Origin: Alligator mississippiensis
Lineage: Eukaryota; Chordata; Crocodylia; Alligatoridae
Direction of reading: 5' to 3'
NCBI RefSeq assembly: GCF_030867095.1
Contig: NC_081832.1
Location: 38,139,756-38,203,755, forward strand
DNA: 64,000 bases
Shown: piece after piece, positions 37,330 to 48,119 of the stretch
Numbering within the stretch: position 1 is the stretch's first letter
Layout of the letters: every line of letters starts with the position of its first letter
Translations under genes and position numbers: made by a program
The notes under the pieces: generated by a model
Told to the model about the DNA's origin: nothing
Seen by the model: the letters and a program-made list of their open reading frames with translations, nothing else
The model's database searches: none

Positions 37330-37513
37330 GGGTTATATATAGATATTTTATTGTTTCCCCATTATGCCCTATGGCCGGACCTCCAAGGTGGCTCTGAAGC
37401 ACTTTGGAAAGCCTAACGAGCCCAGCGCTTCGATCCGGACATGCTGCTTCGGACCCCAAACATCTGAAGATTCTCTGGATCCGAAGCTCTGTCCAAAGCC
37501 TCACACAGCCCTA
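37330..37513 (+). mobile_element. Right end of main-family hAT
   Basis: It contains ccccattatgccctatggc, also found before the right end at 39893-41069, then reiterated cttcggatcc-like words. It ends cctcacacagccctaat. The last bases are the inverted counterpart of tagggctgtgcgagg at 43391. The left end is missing. Confidence 0.7.
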
Positions 37514-37993
37514 ATAACCAGTCTGTTTAAGTTAATAAGCCAAGCAACTTTAATTTTCTTTCAGAAGAAAAAGTCTCTGTTCTGTTAACCATCTTCATGA
37601 CCATTCTTCACATTTGCTTCAGTTTAAGTTAATCTTTTTGGACTAAATATACATAACCTAATATATCCCAGGATTGCTTTCATTTTTTTTCACAGCTGCG
37701 TTACACCAGTAGTTAATAGTCACTGGATCAATTTTCAGGGATTTAAACAGGGTGAAATAGAATCTCATTTAGATGCCTAATAGTTGGACTAGACTCTGGC
37801 CCATGGTATGCAGTAGTCTGAAGCTCTGTGTGAGGCTCTCAGCCTCCTGACACTCTTTTGTGAACAAACAAGTGCATTAGAAACTCTGGCCTGGTGTTCC
37901 ATTGATAACTACAAGAAGCGTGTGCGTTTTGTGGCATCCAGCCCCCTGGGCTTTTAATTCCTTCCTTTGGTGGCTGGGAACTTACCTACTTAA

Positions 37994-38227
<234 letters not shown>

Positions 38228-38377
38228 TAACCATTGCTTTAGTTGCTGTGATAAATTGACCTAAATAATGCATCCTCTGCTCCCATCTCCACAGGGGTAC
38301 TGTAGCCACCCACTCCCTTCTGCCCACCTCTGGGGGAGGGGGAAGCAGAGAATTCTATTGTCCTCAAGACAAAGCTA

Positions 38378-38971
38378 CTGTATTTCCCCAAATCCAAGAT
38401 GAATTTGAATGTAAGATGACTCCACAATAATTAGATTCCATACATAGAAGATTATAACAAATATGTATTTTACATCTTAAATTCATCCCCCCCCCCCACG
38501 CCAACTGCTGTGGTAGGGAAAGCAGCAGCAGGATGGCTGCCCCTTTCTCCCCACTTGGCCCCACTCCACTTACCCCCTCTCCTCACTGCTATTTATTCTA
38601 TGTGACAGCTCTGGCTCTGCCTCTGGCTCTGGCCTGGGGCATGGAGCCATGTGGTGACTCTGGTCCTGGCCAGACAGCAGCAGTGGCAGCAGCTCCAGCC
38701 CCAGTCTCAGATCAGGGCTGGAGCTGGGACACAAGAGTTCCTCTGCTGCTGCGCAATCTCCCCTGAGCTCCCCACTGCATTGTACAGTCTTCCCTGCGCT
38801 TGTCCCTCTCCCTGACCCAAATACCATGTGGTCTCCCTTGGCCTGAGCCAGCGCCTCAGCCTCAGTTGCAGCAGCTAGTTGCCCTGAGCCATACTCAAAT
38901 ACAAGATGAAATTTCTTTTTCTTTATGCTGAATGGAGAAAAAAACCTCATCTTGCAATCAAGTAAATACAG
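38378..38971. mobile_element. TA-flanked DNA element (pogo/Tigger-like), 594 bp
   Basis: The left end is ctgtatttccccaaatc and the right end, reverse-complemented, ctgtatttacttgattg. Both are bordered by TA (38376-38377, 38972-38973). Next to each end are aagatga-like words (left) and their complement, tcatctt (right). The interior is GC-rich and non-coding. A hairpin at 42391-42456 carries the same subterminal words. Confidence 0.65.
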
Positions 38972-39039
38972 TAGTTAAGCTAAAGGATGGTGTTGGCAGA
39001 AGGATGGTGTTGGCCATGAATAAGCTGCAAATGTATAAG

Positions 39040-39240
39040 TAGGTTCCAAATCATGACAGCAGTGAGGTTCTAGGACAGCCTCCCATTAGAGTAGTGGAAG
39101 CATGAAACCTAACTAGATTTATGATGGAGTGCTATAAGTTTATGAAAAGGATTTTATAATGTTGTTGCCTGTGATAGCAGTGGACTGGACTCATTGACTC
39201 AGGAGTCATCTTCCGGTTCCATGCCCTATCTTCTTCTGAT
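39040..39240 (+). mobile_element. Old CR1-like 3' fragment
   Basis: The + strand reads ttctaggacagcctcccatt, then tggactggactcattgac and gagtcatcttccggttcc, as in the last part of CR1/L2-type LINE 3' ends. Strongly diverged. Confidence 0.45.
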
Positions 39241-39892
39241 CCTACTATCATTTTATACCAGAGAAGGGAGAAGGCCGCAGTAGATGGGACAGAAATGCTA
39301 CTGGAAGATCAATCAGGTGGGCTTGCCAGGGACTGGCAACAGAGGCAGGTTAAAGACATCCTTTGCTCTGCGTTTCATGGGGGCTTCTTTCCTCCTTCCT
39401 TCTGTCTGTCTGGTACCTTCTCTTTTAAGGGTATATCTGTTGTAATACCCGAGTACTGACAGGGACATTGTTCTTGAGCATACTTTATTTACATGTTCCT
39501 GTTCTGCACAGGTCAGACCCAAAACTGAAGCAGCAAAGTTGCTCCAAAGGCACCCCTGGCTACTGCTCTTTAGAGCTTTGTGTCCTGTATGCTTAAGAGC
39601 ACCAACTTCACTGGCTTCACTGGCACATGCAGAATGGGAACAGGTGGGTGGGACATGCTTGAGAGCAGCACTCCAGTGGCACCAGGGAAACATACAGACA
39701 TACAGATTCACTTTAAGAAACTTAATCACAGACTTAAACCTAATATCTTGTTTAGATGGCCCCCAGGCTCTTGGATTCTGTGCTGGGAAGGGAAGTTGTG
39801 GGTTTACTTTATGTCCTGATGCAGAAGCTTTGGCCTTCCTTCACAGTCTAGCTGTGGGAAACCAGGTAGCATGTAAGCCAATGGTTAAGAAC

Positions 39893-41069
39893 TAGGGCTA
39901 TGCGAAGTTTTGGTAGCCAATTTGATTTGGAGGAGATTTGACCTGATTCAGCAGCCAAATCTCTGAATCTGAATTGAATTGGGAGACCCATTAAAAGGTC
40001 TGAATCAAATCAGAAGCCTCCGAATTGATTCAGGGAGATTTGGACAGCTTACAGCAAACAGAAACTGAGAAGGGGGAGGGGGATAGGGTGATCTTCCATA
40101 TATGGAAAAGGTGGAGAAGGGAGGAAAAATTGCTTTGATATTGAGATCTGTAGCTGGCCAGTGACTGTGATCTTTCTCTGAGTTCCCTTCCAATCACAGT
40201 GCTCTGGGGGAGGGATGTAGAAACAACATATAAAGCTGTGTCTGAAGTGGCCTGTGCCTTTTGTGAGCTGTTTCTCTCTTGGAGCAGCAGCGTCTGAAAG
40301 GCTCTGGCTTGCTAGCTATTCTCTTTGTAGCTAGTTTCTCTTCTTGTAAGTTGTATCCAATCATTTCCTACTTACCCTTGCCTACAATCCCTATTGTTAT
40401 CCCTATCCATTCATTTCAACTTGTGAGAGGGTGTTCAGCACTGTTGGGGATGTTGCGACACCCCACTGCACCTCCTTGGATCCTGGTTTGGTGGAGCAGC
40501 TGGTGTTCCTGAAGGTGAACCTCCTGCTGCTGGGGTTCCCCAAGCTCCATGTGCAGACGGAGTGAGTGCCACCCCCCTCACTCCGCACCTATTTGCTTTT
40601 TTTATTTGCTTTCAGAACCTTGAGGTGCACTTTCACATAAATCCCTGCACCACTTTGCCTAAAACCTGGCAGGCCTCATGCTCACATGAGGGGCTACCAT
40701 CCCTGCCATTTTCATCCTGCTCTGTCTTAGCACACACGTGATACGAGTTTTGCTTTCAACAGTTTGAAGTGCACTTTCACAGAAACCCCTGCACCTAACT
40801 CCTTGAAACTTGGCAGGCTTCATGCCCTCAGAAGGGGCTACCATCGCTGCTGTTTTCATCTAAATCTGCAAAAAAATGACAGTTATAGGTATTTTAGTGA
40901 TTCCCCATTACAGTCTATGGCTAAATGTCCGAATCAGAGCCGAATCTCTGAATCTGACTTGGCTGAATCAAATTGGGACAGTGATTCAAATCCCCAAATT
41001 GAATCACTGTCCCTCCAAATCAGCTGAATCCAAATCCGAAGCAAATACTTGCTGATTCGCACAGGCCTA
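39893..41069 (+). mobile_element. Internally deleted hAT derivative, 1177 bp
   Basis: It starts tagggctatgcgaag and ends gattcgcacaggccta. The flanks ttaagaac (39885-39892) and ttaggaac (41070-41077) form an 8-bp duplication with one mismatch. The 5' part shares the TATA-like region (aacatataaagc) with the larger copies at 43391 and 61562. About 92 bp (40427-40518) corresponds to the transposase 3' end at 46896-46990, including gtggagcagctggtgttcct. This identifies it as a deletion product of the transposase-bearing element. Confidence 0.85.
40623..40860 (+). repeat. Diverged tandem pair (period about 143 bp) in the hAT 3' region
   Basis: Segments 40623-40720 and 40766-40860 share gtgcactttcaca, ctggcaggc and ggggctaccatc. 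They lie inside the 39893-41069 element, between the transposase remnant and the right end. Confidence 0.75.
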
Positions 41070-41439
41070 TTAGGAACCAGAGTTAGCAGTTAGTTTGAAG
41101 TTACAGTTCAATTCAGGACTGTATACTGTGACCTAGTTAAATTCCCAGAGTGTTTGGGCATCAGGGAGCCTTGCTGTATTGGGCATGATTCTTCCAGCCC
41201 TCCCCATGCTCAGGAATTCTTTAGTGGCAGAGATTGGACCAATAGAGGGAGAGTGATAACAATGATGGACCATATAGGCCAGAAATCTGCAGCAGCATGT
41301 CAGGAAAGACATCTGCACTGGCATGACTAGTTTGTATATCACGAGACTGCAGTTACTACAAATGTGTTTCCAACAGGTGGGTACATAACTTGTTAAATAT
41401 TGTGCTCAATGAGTAGTCCTCAATGGCTCAATGTCTAGT

Positions 41440-41850
41440 TGAGAGGTATCCAATGGGGTTGTTCAGCAGTTTGTCCTGGGTCCAGTATTGTTTAACCTCT
41501 TCATTAATGATTTGGATGAGGGGGTTGAGTGCACATTTAGCAAATGAGTGGTAGAAGTAGGTGGAGTTTCAGACACTTCGGAAGGTAGGGCTGGGATCCA
41601 TGTTGACCTGGATACAGTAGAAAAATGGTCCACAGTCAGCCAGGTGAAATTCAACAAGGACAAGTGCAAAGTCCTGCACCAGTGATACAATAATTGTATG
41701 AATACAGACTGGGGAGTAACTGGCTATGCTGCAGTACTTCAGAAAAGGACCTGAGGATTACAGTAGCCCAGAAACTGGAAATGAGCAGACAGTGTGCTCT
41801 TGCTGCCAGAAAAGCCAATGGCATACTGAATTGAATTAACAGGAGTCATC
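41440..41850 (+). pseudogene. CR1 reverse transcriptase fragment
   Basis: The + strand encodes [20 protein letters not shown], then ECTFSK, and later VKFNKDKCKVLH. This is the CR1 RT stretch around the [11 protein letters not shown] motif and the DKCKVLHLG block. Frame breaks and stops are present. Confidence 0.75.
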
Positions 41851-42030
41851 AACAGTCTATTGATTTGAGGATGGTCTTGACCACAGCACACTGACGGGTC
41901 TTGAGGTGATTTAATAGTCCAATCCTTGAGCCACAGATCTGTCTACAGAAGTTGTAGATCTTTCCACAGGGGAGAGTAGGCCGCAGGTTGGGATTCCTCT
42001 CCTTTTTCTTCCTCCACTCTCTCTTCTCTA
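41850..42030 (-). pseudogene. LINE C-terminal zinc-finger remnant
   Basis: On the minus strand this reads KREWRKKKERNPNLRPTLPC, then NFCRQICGSRIGLLNHLKT. It matches the terminal finger region of the LINE at 28190-29600 (CLDCRRVCQSLIDLIRHL). It adjoins a forward CR1 fragment. Confidence 0.6.
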
Positions 42031-42059
42031 CTTTGAGGGCATGGTGGTATACCTTGAAA

Positions 42060-42340
42060 TGAGCTGCCACTTGGTTGAGGTTGTGATGCTACTGGAGTTG
42101 GTGGCAGCCAGCTCCTCCCAACTCTTGGGTGGGGCAGTGTGGGGCAGGCCAGGATGGGGTGGGGATTGATTGCCTAGCAACCAGAGCCAGAGTTGCTGCT
42201 GCTGGTGGTACCTACTGCATGGAGGGCAGAGGCAAAGCCACACGCTGGAGATAATTGTCTTTCAGAGGGGCCGCTGTGGGCCAGATAGAATTGCCTGACA
42301 GGTCAGATCCAGCCTGTGAGGCGTATCTTGCCCGCTCCGG
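42060..42340 (+). mobile_element. Right part of a hAT element related to 22736-23357
   Basis: It ends agatccagcctgtgaggcgt and then atcttgcccgctcc. This parallels ggatctggcatgcaggtcat and attttgcccacccctg at the right end of the complete copy. A gtgggccagatagaattgcc block also matches. Confidence 0.6.
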
Positions 42341-42390
42341 GCTACAGCCTGAGCAATAGCAGATACTTGCCCCTTCACTGACCACATACA

Positions 42391-42456
42391 CTATTCTAAG
42401 ACAATGCGTTTTTTTCCCCATGTTAACTGGGGGAAAAAACCTTGTCTTAGAATCAA
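42391..42456. repeat. Hairpin with TA-MITE subterminal words
   Basis: attctaagacaatgcg plus a T-run and cccc (42393-42419) is complementary to ggggg, an A-run and ccttgtcttagaatc (42429-42454), with a loop of about 10 nt. The sequence then runs into aagtaaatataata, similar to the right end of 38378-38971. It may be an extreme deletion derivative of that element. Confidence 0.65.
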
Positions 42457-44051
42457 GTAAATATAATAAAAAATGTTATAAAGCAAAGAGTGGCTGTGGC
42501 AGCGAAGATCGCACTGCCAGCTTGGGGGAGAAAATAAGAAGAAACCCCGAAGAATGTAAAAAGTGCTGAGGCGGGTTCCCCAAGCATGAGTACTCACTAG
42601 ATAACCTTACAGGAGCAGGAGAGTGGGACACACGGAGAACAGGGATGCCCCAATTTATTAGTTCCTGTCAGTTCTGGTTGGCTGGGCACGGGACAGGGAA
42701 TACTCAAAAACTGCGCCCTGCAGCTACCAGAAGAGGAGAAAGCGAGAGAGAGAAAGAGAGTGACATGGAGGGAACTCCGGGAGGAAAACATTTAAACTAA
42801 AGAAGAGCAGGAAACAGCACCCCAGGAGGGTAAAGGGATGAGAGCAAGGTGCTTTCTCCCTTTGAGACTCAGAGGAGTCTCCATACTTACCTAAAGAAAA
42901 GAAGCCAAAAGAGACGACCAACGTGATCAGGAAACAGTTGATTGTTCCAATGCTGAGCCTGTAACCAGAAAAAGACGCCAAACCATGAGTGAGGGTACTG
43001 CAGGCAAGAGTGTTTGTGAAAACAGATGCTCAGAGTCCTGTAGCTCTCTGAGATCCATATTTATGATAAGTAAGGAGTAATATGACCATACACAGCCAAT
43101 AGTACCCAGCTTAATGAGTCAATTAAAAGAGGACAAAAGCTGTAAGCAAAAATCAGAAACATTTTATCTAGAATAAAGGATAACAGCCAGGTAGGATAGC
43201 TAGCCTCCCTCCTTTTTTCTTTCTTACACCAAGTCATGGCAGGAGAGATCAGATGGATAAGCTAGAGAAAAAGAACCCTACTACAAACATTGGCTGTAAT
43301 CCTCAAGCTATGCAAGCTCCAGAGAGCCCAAACCATTCACTACATGCATAGGGAGTGACTTTGAGTAGTGACCCCTCTTACAGAGACCACTAGGGCTGTG
43401 CGAGGCTTCAGATCATGCTTTGGATCCGGGGCCGCTTCGGATGCTTTGGCGTCCAAAGCGGCATGCCCAGATCAAAGCACGGACCCAGTTAAGTTGTCCA
43501 AAGCAGTTCAGACCATCTGAAGCACTTCAGATGTTTCGGACAGCTTAACTGAAAGTTAGAAGAGGGAGGGGAAGAGGGGAGGGAGGGAGAATGGGAGGGG
43601 AGGGAGAGGGAGCGGGCGGGGTGGGTGGGAAGACTGACATGTGTAGGTGGCCAGTGAGAAGGATTTGTCTCTGGCTGCCTTCCCAATGACAGCATCTGTG
43701 GGGTGGGACTAGAAACAGCATAAAAGCCTCTGTTTGGATGCTGTGCCTTTTGTTAGCTTGTTCCCTTTCAGGAACTGTGTGAGAAAGGAACCCTGGAACT
43801 GAAGCATTTCATTTTGCTTACTATACTCAGTAGTTGGACTTGCCTGCTCCTTTTTCTTGTTAGAAAGGATTGGGTAGGATTTAGCTTATCTTACCTTAGC
43901 TATTCTATTCAATTACTATTACTATTACTATTCAGTTCATTTCTTTGAATTTATATTTGCTCTTTTTTTTTGTGTGGAAACTTTGAAAAAAGAAAGCTGT
44001 GATTTCCCTGCCAGTGTGATCCATCACTATTCAGGGAGGCACACAGATTGC

Positions 44052-44250
44052 TTACACACACACACACACTAAGAAAAATCAGATATTCACACACACACAC
44101 ACACTAAGAAAAATCAGATATTCATAGGAGAAGAAGACAGACAGACAGCACACAATTTTTATGTAACTCTTAACACCGAAGCAAACAATCAAAGAAGAGG
44201 CCAGTGCACGCACGCAACAGAGGGAAAAAAACACAGACTACAAAAGGATT

Positions 44251-44281
<31 letters not shown>

Positions 44282-44468
44282 TAAGAAAAATCAGATATTC
44301 ACACACACACACACACACACTAAGAAAAATCAGATATTCATAGGAGAAGAAGACAGACAGACAGCACACAATTTTTATGTAACAACACCGAAGCAAACAA
44401 TCAAAGAAGAGGCCAGTGCACGCACGCAACAGAGGGAAAAAAACACAGACTACAAAAGGATTCACCCA
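44052..44468 (+). repeat. 212-bp tandem duplication with (CA)n
   Basis: The two units (from about 44053 and 44265) are nearly identical. Each has two CA runs each followed by ctaagaaaaatcagatattc, then a cagacagacagca segment, aagaagaggccagtgcacgc and ggattcaccca. The visible differences are CA length and a 4-bp deletion in the second unit. The similarity points to a recent event in the transposon leader. Confidence 0.9.
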
Positions 44469-44639
44469 CACACACACACAGACCTTTTGCAGCACAGGAA
44501 AGGTCAATATGAAGCATGCTGGAAAGGCAGGTGCTAGGTCATATGGCAGGGGAGGGAGAGGGGTTAGGGGGAGAGCTAGAGCTGCAAGTCCCCCCTCCCA
44601 CCCCCCAAACACAGATGCAGTCTCTTCCCAAGCAGCCAT

Positions 44640-47006
44640 GACATCAGTGCTGCCAGTGGAAACGAGGAGGTGGAAGCAGTGTCTGCACCTGATGTCCCTG
44701 CACCTGCACCACCTCCACTCAGTCCAGAAGTAGGTACCAGCAGTGAAATCACTGTCTCCTCCACCCCAATTTCATCTCTCAGCGTGAGCCTCCCACTGAC
44801 AGAGGAGGAGCTGGAACCAGGGATGCTGAGTGCGCTGGCTCAAGCAATTCTGGGGACTGAAGGGGAAAAAGAGTTTGTGCTCCACACCCCTCAAGTTTCC
44901 CTGTAGACCCAAGTCTCCTCTGGAAAGCAGCACCTTGGAGGAGACTGAGATTATGGAGGCAAGTGACTCAGCTGAGGCAGCTCCTCCTGCTGTTGAGCCT
45001 CAGCCTGCTGAGGCATGAGATAAGGCAGGATCCTCACCTTCAACCCAGAAGTGGGGGAGTGGTGTAGTGTGGGATAATTTTGAGCTGCCAGATGATCTCA
45101 GGTTTGCCATTGGCCAGCTCTGCCGAAGGCACATGAGCCATGGCAAGGACGTGAGACACTTTTCCACCATGGCGATGCTGCTGCATCTGAGTAGGCAGCA
45201 CCCCCATGCCCTTCTTCCTGCTCAGCCTGACACCAGTGTGAATGTGCTGAAAGGGAAGTCCCCCACTTGCTCCAAAGCCCCCTTGCCCCCAAAACAGAGA
45301 TAGGCCACCCTGGAACAGTGGGGGAAAGGTGGACAGAAAGGGAAGCACGTTCCCAAGGTGAGTGAGATCACCCAGAGCATTGGGGAGATGCTTGCTCTGA
45401 ATAGCCAGCCCTTCTCTCTAGTTGAGTGGCCAGGGTTCAGGCAGTTCGTAGCACTTTTGGCCCCATTTTACAAAGTGCCCACACACACCACCTTTAGCAG
45501 GACGGTGGTGCCCTCCCTGTATGAGGCATGCAGGGAGTACTTGAGGGAGGAGCTGCGCAAGGCAGGGCCACAGGTAGCCTTGCACTTCACCTCTGACATC
45601 TGGAGCAGCTGGGGTGGTGATCACAACTACCTCTCCCTCACAGGGCACTGGTGCAATCAGTCAGGCCGTTGGTGGGCTCTACTGCAAGCCGAGGTGCTGG
45701 ATGAGTCCCACACGGCAAGGGAAATTATGGGGGCCATGAACCACATGGTGCAGGGGTGACTCGTTGGGCAGGCCAAGCTCACCCATGGGTTCATGGTCAC
45801 CGATAACAGGGCCAATATGGTGAAGGCTGTCCGTGATGCCAACTTTGTTGACATCCGCTGTGTGGCACACAGGCTGCACCTAATAGTGAGAGATGCCTTG
45901 GAGGGGGACAAGCCTGCTGGTGATGGTGCCACCACCAGTACTGCTACAAGCCAGCTGATTTTTGAAATGCAGAAAGGTGGCAGGCTACTTCCACCGCAGC
46001 ATCAAGGGGGGCAAGATGCTCTGGGGGAAACAGGCAGAGCTGGGCATCCCACAACAGAAAATCATACAGGATGTGGAGACTTGCTGGAACTCCACATATC
46101 TGATGCTCCAAAGGCTGGTGGAGCAACAGAAGACCATCCATGAGATGGCCTGGCTTGGGGAGATTGGGATCAGCAGCCCCCTGAACAGAGCTGAGTGGGG
46201 TACCATCTCCCAGATATTGGTGGTCCTCAAACCCTTCCTCGAGGCCACCAAGACCTTTAGTGCTGGCAATGCCCTCCTCAGCCAGGTGATTCCCCTAGTG
46301 AGGGAACTGGAGAACCAAATGGAGAAGTTCCAGGGGATCAATGTTCCTGGCTGGGGCAGGCTGCTGTCACCAAACGTTGCAGGTACTGGTGAGGTGGCTG
46401 AAGGAGGGCATCAGGCGACAGCTGGATCCCTTGCGATCTAGTATGGTCCACATGTTGGCGGGCATTTGTGACCCGAGGGTGAAGGGGAGCATGTGCACTA
46501 GTAGCCCCAAAACCCTTGATCACTGGACGCAAGTGCTGGTGAACAAAGTCAGGGAGGCCAAAGTGCAGAGACCAGGGGATGTGGAAGAGGGGGATCCACT
46601 TTCCCGTGCCGGCAATCCCAGCACCAGCACCGGCGCGAACACTGGCCAGTCTGCTCCACGCCAGCCACTGCCAATGTGGGCCATATGCATGGCTTCAGTG
46701 CTGGGGTCCAAATGCACCAGCCCCCAGCCTCAGGCAGGTAGTGCTGAGTTTTCGGTGGCTACCTATCTTGCTGAGGATGTGGAGCCACTTGACTGTAACC
46801 CGTTGGCCTACTGGGCAAACCGGAGCCAGATGTGGCAGGATCTGGCCTTGGTTGCCCGGCAACACCTGTCCTGTCCACCGACAATTGTTTTAAGAGAGAG
46901 GGTGTTCAGTATTGCTGGGGATGTTGTGACACCCCAGCACACCTGCTTGTATCCTACTTTGGTGGAGCAGCTGGTGTTCCTGATTTCCACCACTGGTGAA
47001 ACATGA
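44640..47006 (+). pseudogene. hAT transposase (BED-finger type), disabled
   Basis: The order of domains is: an acidic, Pro-rich N-terminus; a BED-finger-like block (VWDNFELPDDLRFAIGQLCR, then a LHLSRQHP His pair, 45073-45215); the hAT catalytic core with TSDIWSSWGGDHNYLSLTG, VTDNRANMVKAV and CVAHRLHLIV; and a C-terminal dimerisation block with NPLAYW, RERVFSIAGD and VEQLVFLI. In the BED finger the first Cys appears replaced by Gly (AIGQLC). In-frame stops fall at 45016, 45301 and 45757, and the frame shifts near 44.89, 45.97 and 46.37 kb. It cannot make a full protein. The long open stretches suggest moderate rather than ancient age. Confidence 0.9.
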
Positions 47007-48119
47007 GAGTCCAAAATTATTATCGGAGGCCTTTTGGGGCCTTTGTACACACCGCGATATTTACCATTTACGTTGCTGCAACTGCATTTCTATTTCCACA
47101 GGCAGGATTTCCTGACTGTCTAAAAGTCTTTTTGGCGCGTTAAAGTAAAAGTGCTCGGACATAGTTTAGTTTGCATCACTGCTGATTATATCGTTGTATC
47201 TATGGATTCATGGTGTGTAAACACCAAGTGACTCGAAGACTTGCAATTACTTTCTTTTGCCACCCGGTGGTGTTGTGCTATTTTTGTAGTTCAGGCCCTT
47301 GGCCAGTAGGTGCCACTGTTATTTGCTGCTGTTATTATTTATTTATTTAATTAATTTTTGGCTCCTGCTCATCCCTCCCTCCCTCCCCCTGCTCCCACAG
47401 CTGACTGCAGGCAGCCAGGGCACAGGGCATCTCTATTAGTTACCCTAGCACTTAATACATAAAGAACACAGAATACTTAATACGGAATACTTAATACAGA
47501 AAGAAAGAAATGGAGAAGCAACCCATATTGCCAATTACTGTTGTTTACTACCCTCTGCTAGTGGTCATACTCATACCACCATCAGAGGTCCTGTATGTAC
47601 TCCCCCCACATGCCTCCCACCCGCCACACCCACCACGGTGTTCCAAATTGCAGAGCACAGCAACATCACCAGAATGGTAAGTTTGCAACTGTGTTTGGAG
47701 TGTGGCACCTCTTCTTAACACTTTAATATTTCGGAGGTAACCTTCCTGTTTCTTATAATTGACATTGCCATTCCAGCAACATGATGAATAGTGCAGGTGG
47801 ACACTGAATGGCAGACCCGCCCCCGAGATATGCAGCATCCTGGGTGATATATAGGTAATATCAGAAATGTCCCACTGACCTTGTGTGTGTGTGTGGGGGG
47901 GGAAGAATATCAAGAGGGTGGTGTTTGGACTGTGGTCCAAAACTCCATCCTCTTCTTCTTTCTTCCCCTCCCTGCAGAATGCTTTTGAGATCAGAAATCG
48001 AAAAGGATGAATAAGGAAAGCATCAAGAATCCATGCCCACCAGTAGGAGCAATAGTAGTAGTGTTATTTAGTAATAGAATAATAGTTAAATAGTGTATCT
48101 AATAATAAGTAGTGTATAG

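Larger units (their letters stand above)
43391..47006 (+). mobile_element. Transposase-bearing hAT element (right end not found)
   Basis: The left end tagggctgtgcgagg is followed by reiterated cttcgga/tccgaa words, a purine tract (43560-43632), a TATA-like agcataaaagcc (about 43708) and a long 5' leader. The same order is seen at 61562. The transposase remnant occupies about 44640-47006. No inverted right end occurs in the following sequence, so the 3' part has been lost or displaced. Confidence 0.75.
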
